Origin: Apostichopus japonicus
Taxonomy: Eukaryota > Echinodermata > Holothuroidea > Aspidochirotida > Stichopodidae
Direction of reading: 5' to 3'
DNA: 64,000 bases
NCBI RefSeq assembly: GCF_037975245.1
Contig: NC_092563.1
Span: forward strand, 2,878,501 to 2,942,500
A model generated the notes under the pieces. That model worked only from the letters and a program-made list of their open reading frames with translations, did no database searches and was not told the DNA's origin. Positions within the stretch are counted from its first letter, which is position 1; each line of letters begins with the position of its first letter. The position numbers and the translations under genes are program-made. Below are positions 58,201 to 64,000 of the stretch, in pieces.

Positions 58201-58736
58201 TTTGAATGATAGTCGCGCGAAGAAGGAGAAAATTAGGCGGCGTCTTGGGAAGGAGGAAAATTGGGCGTGGTATGGGAAGTGGATAGAGGGCGCAATGCTA
58301 GAACGTTTTCAATCGTGTAATTTCGGTAGATGGAATAGTACATTTATAGTTTGGAGAAAAGGTCAAAGATGAGTGAAGTACTTGCACGTAATTTGTATGA
58401 CAACACATTAATATTTTGATATTTTTAAGACTTATTTTGACTTATTCGGACTGGAAGGAGATCGGTCGTCGAAGGAAGAAGGTCATATAAGGTCACAAAC
58501 AGATCAATCTAGGAACGCTAAGAGAACAGTATGTTGGTTGCGAGGAGAATTCAGTAAAACAGTTGTATTGTAATAAAGCTAGCAATAAATATTAACAATT
58601 ATATAAACATAGCACTCATTGAATAAATGAGTTGATACTTACCGTACTCGCTGTTGTACTGCCAGCCAGCAGTAGCGTGGTATATGAATGTATTTGGACA
58701 TTTAAGCCTAAAGGCATCGTTGCTGAAGTGGGCCAT
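46756..58736 (-). CDS. CA8: Carbonic anhydrase-related protein 8 (CA8-like, 9 exons)
   Basis: Minus-strand exons in gene order: 58736-58643, 52560-52366, 52072-52025, 51575-51451, 50782-50687, 49719-49657, 48563-48512, 47779-47667, 46896-46756. Phases join cleanly to give about 308 aa, or 292 without the 48-nt third exon; human CA8 is 290 aa. Family marks are [57 protein letters not shown] and [12 protein letters not shown]. Of the three zinc histidines of active carbonic anhydrases, the first (His94 in CA II) is Thr131; the second (His133) and third (His156) remain. Loss of that histidine is the known hallmark of acatalytic CA8, where vertebrates have Arg. CA8 is known to bind the IP3 receptor in vertebrates; conservation of that role is inference. 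The first exon is less certain because its N-terminus is not conserved beyond W-Y-x3-YG. Confidence 0.9.
47280..47468. repeat. 13-bp minisatellite (ACTATATATGGTC)
   Basis: About 14 copies in the last intron of CA8, with a few substituted units. The three reading frames all stay open in part because 13 bp cycles through them. Confidence 0.9.
48948..49112. mobile_element. Hairpin (foldback) element beside a TA tract
   Basis: GGGGTTAATCAACGGTCTAG at 48948, continuing through CGTGCGTTACT and ATTAATGCAC, is mirrored by the reverse complement ending GGTCTAG-type bases at 49112. The arms are about 47 bp with only a few mismatches. A third partial copy (GTTAATCCTGTGAGTAACGC) lies near 48831. Noncoding, inside CA8 intron 6. 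Confidence 0.75.
49125..49201. repeat. (TA)n microsatellite
   Basis: Pure TA tract directly after the hairpin element. Confidence 0.95.
52025..52072 (-). other. 48-nt symmetric exon of CA8 (possible cassette)
   Basis: Flanked by ACAG and GTAAGT, phase 1 at both ends, and open in the gene's frame ([16 protein letters not shown]). It inserts 16 residues before the RGGP motif, at a point where vertebrate CA8 has none. Skipping leaves the frame intact (the junction residue changes from Tyr to Asp). Confidence 0.6.
53553..54132 (-). other. Unidentified region with overlapping open frames in CA8 intron 1
   Basis: Minus-strand frames of 189, 97 and 68 codons overlap. One reads [11 protein letters not shown] and then, after a frame change, TYLAMCKSC and [18 protein letters not shown]. 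The cysteine spacing looks domain-like and frame changes suggest a decayed coding sequence, perhaps transposon-derived. I do not recognise the family. Confidence 0.3.
55999..56389. mobile_element. hAT-like MITE, family E copy 2, with perfect 8-bp TSD
   Basis: The 375-bp element at 56007-56381 has CAGTGGCGGAGC and GCTCCGCCACTG ends. It is flanked by CGCGGCGG at 55999-56006 and 56382-56389. Its body is nearly the same as the copy at 18246, with a few short deletions. Confidence 0.92.
56738..57010. mobile_element. Family F-related element, 3' end unclear
   Basis: Begins CAGGCGCGTAGCGAGG and follows the reverse complement of the 30838-31143 element through GTTGGCGCGAAGCG, ATTTTGGCCGAAAATG and AGTTGCATCTAAG. 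The matching right TIR was not found, so it is truncated or interrupted. Confidence 0.65.
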
Positions 58737-60389
58737 TTCTCCTATATTTCTCCTATACAGCAAGAGTTATCATAAAAGTGGTACTTTGAAAAGTATTTTG
58801 AATCGTATATCTTCCTTCAAATATCCAGCTGTTTGGATCTAGCGATCTTTCATATATATGATATATATGACGTTATGATTTCTGTGAGTATATAACTGCT
58901 GCAAAATGTTCATAACGTAAACTTAACAGATTCGTGTTGGGCTTTGTAAACGGGACCCTGAGACACACTCAAAGATCATTATGCTTACAAACAAGAAAGA
59001 GTTGATAACATTTTTTTTGTAGAAAAAAGGAGCCAAGTGGAGGTGAATTGAACATGAAATCATTATGATAGGTATGTACGTTGAACACTAAAATGGTATC
59101 CTTTTTAGTCCAAGCGTGCACTGAAAAGTGATGCTTTACTCCGATGACGTCATGACGATGTGGCCAATCACGTGTCGTGCTACTGTTTCTTTTCTTTCTT
59201 TCAACAAAGAGCTATTCTTGCATATTCTGCTCATTTGAATAACGATGAAGTTGTGCTTTATCTCTGAAAGTAGGGGGCGTCCTACATGAATGATAACGCA
59301 TGCTTGGTTCAAAAAGGGAAGCAAATCAGATTTTTTTTTTGCTATTGCTTGGTCAAGAACGAAACGTAACCATGCAGTTGCTAATTCAATTAATTAAAAA
59401 CTGTAAACAACATTAAAATGTAAAGAAAAGTTGCAGCGCGTTTGAACTTTGTGACCGGAAACCTTGGTAGATTATACACATGTAGTCTAAAACAATAGCT
59501 TTAAGTTCTATTTTATTCAGAAAGACAACGAAAATAACGTCATGCAAATCGTCTATAGATTATCTTCAGAGCTAAAAAGAGTTGCTTCCTGATAGAATTC
59601 GCTTCCTTCCATATGAAGTTTGAAAAATAAAGTAAATGCTAATCAATGGCAAATTGTTAAACGAATCACAATTCTAGACATCTTTATAGTTTTCTTTTTG
59701 AACAAACGTTTGCCGTTCAAAACGCTTAACATATCACCAACCGACAAATGTTTGATCACAATTAAACAAACAGAAGCAGCTAAATTCCTCTTTCACTCAA
59801 ATCAACAATAAAATCACGAAAACAAAACAAAAGCAGCTATATGTTTGTGTCATCGGTCAAACCTGTAATGAAGACGCAACCGATATGACCACGTGTTTTA
59901 ACATAAGTCACTGATTTTTTCCAGAGCATTAAGCTATCAATGTGATCATGGAAATCATAACATGGCGTGATCACTTAAAAATTATTTTCGACTCAATTTC
60001 CTGTCCTCCTCTGCCTGGAAGTTTAGATACGATTCTTGCCTCTTGTACACTAAAACTCGCTTGATTGCTTATCTCTCTATTCATGTATATCTATAAGACA
60101 AGACAAAACATAGATACCTGTCTTCTCTGCCTCTAAGAAGACGAAGACAGATTTGGATCGTAAATCAAAGATATAGTAAACTGACTCCTTATTATCTATG
60201 CTTTGTTCGATGAACAAATAGCACAGAGTGATCATTGAATGTATAGTCAATAGCGCTTTATATTATGATAACATACAATATTCCTTACAATAAAATCTCA
60301 TAAAGGTCTTCCATTGAATCGAAGGTTGCAAGGAATGAAATTTTCGATCGCTAAGATCGATCTGTTTATGGCTTTTTGATTTTCTTTTA
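58737..60389. other. Noncoding region upstream of CA8
   Basis: AT-rich with no recognisable exon. The stretch above 58737 is the likely CA8 promoter area; no core element stands out. Confidence 0.4.
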
Positions 60390-60870
60390 TGTTCGTGGGG
60401 GGGGGGCGGGGCGGGGGGTGGTTGTTTTGTAGTCGATTCGCTATTTTGATGTAAAAGATGAATTAATACATATTGTTATGCTTTAGGATGCGCGTCAACG
60501 CATATGCATCACCAACATTTATCAGTCACACGGAAGGAGGTCACAAATGCCATGGCTTCTGGTGACGGCGTTAAGGTCTGTTCATCATGTTTTGCCTTTT
60601 TTTTGAGGGGGTGGAGGGCGGGGGGCGGGGGTTGGGAGGACGATTTGTAGTAAGTGAAACTAAATGTTTTACATGTCTCAAGAGGGAAGGGGATGGGGTG
60701 GCGTGGTGGTGAGTGTATACAGGCGGCACCTGAGGTCGATTTGGGGGTTCTCGATAAAATTAATGTATTTTTTTTTTAAATATACTGAAGGAATAATTGA
60801 CATTTCAAAAAGAAGAGAGGGGGTGGGGTGTGGAGGGGGCGGTGACAAAATTTTCCCGGGTCTGATCTGA
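60390..60870 (+). repeat. Cluster of G-runs
   Basis: Four separate G-rich segments (near 60398, 60606, 60685 and 60820) within about 0.5 kb, all on the plus strand. They could form G-quadruplexes. No gene was recognised around them. Confidence 0.5.
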
Positions 60871-61690
60871 CTCTAGACGTCACTGCTAATTTGAAAAACA
60901 AAGAGTCTGGACAATGAAATGTTGAGAACCGATTTATTTTGAGAAAATTAGGGAAGGTTTCTTAGTGCAACTATTCAATATATTTGGTCACGTTTTCGGC
61001 GAAACGGTAAAATCCTGCTTTTATTTTGTATCACATTTTGCGTTTCAACACATAAGGGAGTTGTTGAAGTCGTTCCCACATCGTGAATCGAATGTGTGGT
61101 ACTGTGTTATGACACCATACATCGCGTTATTATTATTATTTACTCCCTGCAACTTTCGACATAACCATTTTTTCGTTTGAAAACCGCGTAACGTTTATTG
61201 CCAACCTTACAAAAAGCTTTGGCATAACAACAAGTAGGCTGGTTTCAATAAAGGTTTTATTACACTCACTCAATCCATTTGGGCTATGATTAGATTTACC
61301 GCGTTATAGAGCATTTGTATGACACTAATATTACCAGCGAAATTAATATTGCAGACGCGGGAAGACTTAAACAACAAAAAAGACACGGGTTTATGTTATA
61401 CTATATACATGATGCGTTCACTAAAAGTCACTGTTAAATGTTCACAACGCGGATTATATTAATGTTGGATTTTAACAGTGTAGAGACATCACAACAAATT
61501 ATCAGCAATGTGTTGCCTATGTATGGTTTCTTTCATGTTCTACATGAGATCAAATCAGTTGTTATGGAGCATGGCAGTCATATCATTTTAAACCTGGTCG
61601 TTCTGCGTTCTTGATCTGATGTACTTCAGCATTTCAGAGAGCTGCAAGTTCACCATCACAGCTCAGATATGTATTTAAAAAGAAAAGAAA
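60871..61690. other. Noncoding region
   Basis: No gene, RNA or clear repeat recognised. Confidence 0.4.
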
Positions 61691-61692
61691 AA

Positions 61693-61696
<4 letters not shown>

Positions 61697-61767
<71 letters not shown>

Positions 61768-61835
61768 CATACACGCATGCACGGATACATTCACCCCATC
61801 CATACACGCATATACATACACGCATACATAACTAC

Positions 61836-61866
<31 letters not shown>

Positions 61867-61890
61867 TTGATATATATATACATATACATA
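61697..61890. repeat. (TA)n microsatellite with ACACGCATACA interruption
   Basis: Two TA tracts flank a short segment rich in ACACGCA. Frames over it are artefacts. Confidence 0.92.
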
Positions 61891-62052
61891 CATATATAAA
61901 GTATAGCCGATGCATGCCATAAAAGTGCTCAATACATAGAGTATAGAGCTTCAAACCATAATATTCGGAGGCAGCGCGTGGTGTCGAGGACAGGAAGGAT
62001 GAGCGGTGGTGACGGGTGTATTAAAATGGGTAAATGGGTTGAAAAGACTTAC

Positions 62053-62212
62053 CATGGTAAATCGATGTGAATTCTGGGAAGTTTGGACCGCTCAGGATAC
62101 GTTCTCGTATAAGTGATGACTTCTCACGTCCACTAATCTTCCGCTTCTTCTTCACGATATGAAAACTAATTTTTTTTTGGCCCTTCCGAGAGACAGAATG
62201 GTAATACGCCAT
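62053..62212 (-). other. Possible alternative first exon of CA8
   Basis: A minus-strand frame starts at ATG 62212 and stays open for 53 codons (MAYYHSVSRKGQKK...FTSIYHG). It ends in phase 1 at CATG|GTAAGT, the same phase as the 58643 exon. Spliced to the exon at 52560 it would give HGTTEWG. It could equally be chance or part of an unrelated gene. Confidence 0.3.
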
Positions 62213-62590
62213 AATTGGGCGACCTGATAGTATAGCATTTATATACTGACATTACATCCCTCAATAAGATGAAAGCGCAACTAAAGCAGAGCACACTACA
62301 TGTAGCCTACTTGGTGTTTATATAGCTTATACTTAAATCAGGGATGTGTACTTCTTAAATACTAGAATCTTCCCGAGGGGATCTAATGCTTGTAATCGCC
62401 TTTACGTAATTCAACAATGTGAAGTCATCCAATCAATGGCTTATAATGCCTTCTTTAAATTCGAGACACATTATGACGTCATTAATTGGTATTTATTAGA
62501 GGACAGTGTCTCTAATACTACTAAAATGTTAAGTTCTATCATACAAATACTTTCCTACAAGTATCGAGCTTGAAACGTAAAACTAAATCC

Positions 62591-62978
62591 GGCTGCACAC
62601 TGCCCGACCGACCCCGACTCAACTTGACCGCATTAACGGGGATTATCGTGGATTGTCGGGCAGTGTTCGTGAGCTTACGAATACGACAGACCCAGATTTT
62701 GTCAGCTTAATTCGCCTCTCCTCAGTCTATATGTAACATGGTTGCTACTACTACCTAGTTAAAACAATTAACCAATTACGGGAAGATGATTTTTTTATTC
62801 AGTTCAGTGTGTGGCAGCCATTAGTGGGACTGTGGTCGATCTTCACGACCAACGAAACATGAGTCAAGATATTCTAGTTGAGTCGGATGACGTCATGTCC
62901 GGCAGTGTATCGCAACTTTGACGGAGAGATTTGGCAAAGAAGAAAAACTTCTGAGTCGAAAACACTTGTAGTGTGACC
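62591..62978. mobile_element. Probable TIR element
   Basis: The left part CTGCACACTGCCCGAC ... CCGACTCAACTTGA is mirrored near 62868-62918 by TAGTTGAGTCGG and CCGGCAGTGT. The outer ends may be GGCTGCACACTGC and, inverted, GGTCACACTAC. TIRs are imperfect, and no TSD or ORF was found. Confidence 0.4.
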
Positions 62979-63134
62979 ATAGATATCTATTTTCTTCTCA
63001 TCCCGGTATAAATGTGAGTAATTATACTGTTTTCTCTTGGTTTTCATATTTCCATCAATTAATTAACCAACAGACATACAAGACATCCATGATGACATAA
63101 CAGGCCACTAACGTCTACTATAATAACATAACAG

Positions 63135-63646
63135 CAGTGGCGGAGCTAGGGGTATTGGTCAGGGGGGGGGCGAGAATGGTCTGTAGGGGCGCTTTAGACA
63201 CTATCTAAGCGGAGCGCCACCACAGGTTGGCGCAGAGCGTACAGAATGTTTTTGAGTAAAGATACTCCCTAGATCGCCGGAAATTACTCTCTCCGGGCCT
63301 TGCTAATTTGCAGATAAACGAAGAATAAATAGGTGTCATCGCCATTTGTGACAACTCGGAAGTTTATATGGGTGTTGAAAGTATATGCGCTTCATCACAA
63401 TCCCTGTGGTATCTTTGTGAGTGCTCATATTTTCGTAGCCCTGACACAATGCCTGTTGTGCCTATTAATTATTCTGGACCTGTAAATGCCAACAATACCA
63501 CAATAGGTAGATGAGAGCGCAATAAAAAAAGTCAATAATCGCGAATAAGTAAAAAGTGGTAAAAAGCTGAAAAGGGCGCCAGCAGTCCATTTGAGTCCGT
63601 TGGGGGGGGGGATCCGCTCCCTGACTGTATGGACGCTCCGCCACTG
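63135..63646. mobile_element. hAT-like MITE, family E copy 3, longer form
   Basis: Same CAGTGGCGGAGC/GCTCCGCCACTG ends and body as copies at 18246 and 56007, but with about 150 bp of additional sequence at roughly 63345-63505. No clear TSD at this copy. Confidence 0.85.
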
Positions 63647-63659
63647 CACCCCCCCCCCC

Positions 63660-64000
63660 GACACCACCACTATATGACTCTAATGCCTATGTTTATTTCT
63701 TACCTCTAATGTCGTGTCCATCTTCGACAGAAGTCACGTCATTTATGTCTGGATATGGTACCTTCAGTGTACCATAATACGTAATGCCTCATTTTTCGAA
63801 TGCTGACCGTAGGCTATGGATATAAGTGGTATCACTGTGGTGATATCCTCACCAACAAGACTATATTAATATTTTCTTGATCCCTAGTATATGAAAGAAG
63901 TTTATATGTGTTTACTTGTATATAAAATAGAAATGAGAACTGAATTAAACTGATATATAAACCAAAACACTGAAATCAAAACCTGTTATACTGGTATGTG
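63660..64000. other. Window end, nothing recognised
   Basis: AT-rich sequence without a recognisable gene or repeat. Confidence 0.4.

Overview
The window reads as a metazoan nuclear genome, most likely an invertebrate deuterostome and plausibly an echinoderm. It is AT-rich, with GT-AG spliced genes of many short exons, abundant micro- and minisatellites, small terminal-inverted-repeat (TIR) elements, and lectin/WSC/PAN secreted proteins of a kind common in echinoderms. Species assignment is inference. There are no operons, no CRISPR arrays and no recognisable tRNA or rRNA genes. All exon models below were built by eye from reading frame, splice consensus and family similarity. No transcript evidence was available.

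Layout. (1) 1-1.5 kb: two TIR elements built on TTCCGC-type motifs; the first has a 9-bp target-site duplication (TSD). (2) 2.0-16.7 kb, plus strand: a complete NSUN2 gene (tRNA/RNA cytosine-5 methyltransferase), 19 coding exons, about 775 aa. Its introns and 3' UTR carry several minisatellites. (3) 19.2-27.9 kb, minus strand: a secreted protein of about 597 aa with signal peptide, three C-type-lectin-like domains (CTLDs), a WSC domain and a PAN/apple domain. (4) 28.9-30.3 kb: a decayed relative that keeps only the first and last exons. (5) 33.0-44.6 kb, minus strand: an intact tandem paralogue of about 593 aa with the same architecture and nearly identical exon sizes. (6) 43.57-44.23 kb, inside intron 1 of that paralogue: a truncated Penelope-like retroelement end with two hammerhead-ribozyme motifs in a near-perfect inverted repeat. 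(7) 46.8-58.7 kb, minus strand: a carbonic-anhydrase-related protein VIII (CA8) gene with a predicted acatalytic site and a 48-nt symmetric exon. (8) 58.7-64 kb: mostly noncoding, with further TIR elements.

How the genes relate. NSUN2 is a housekeeping RNA-modification gene and CA8 is a conserved regulatory pseudo-enzyme. Between them lies a lineage-specific tandem family of multidomain lectins. In that family every internal intron is phase 1 and each CTLD resembles the same-position CTLD of the other paralogue, so the three-CTLD array existed before the gene duplicated. The strongest unusual signals are the hammerhead/Penelope structure and the CTLDx3-WSC-PAN family with its relic copies. 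Small hAT-like elements, two with perfect 8-bp TSDs, recur across the window.
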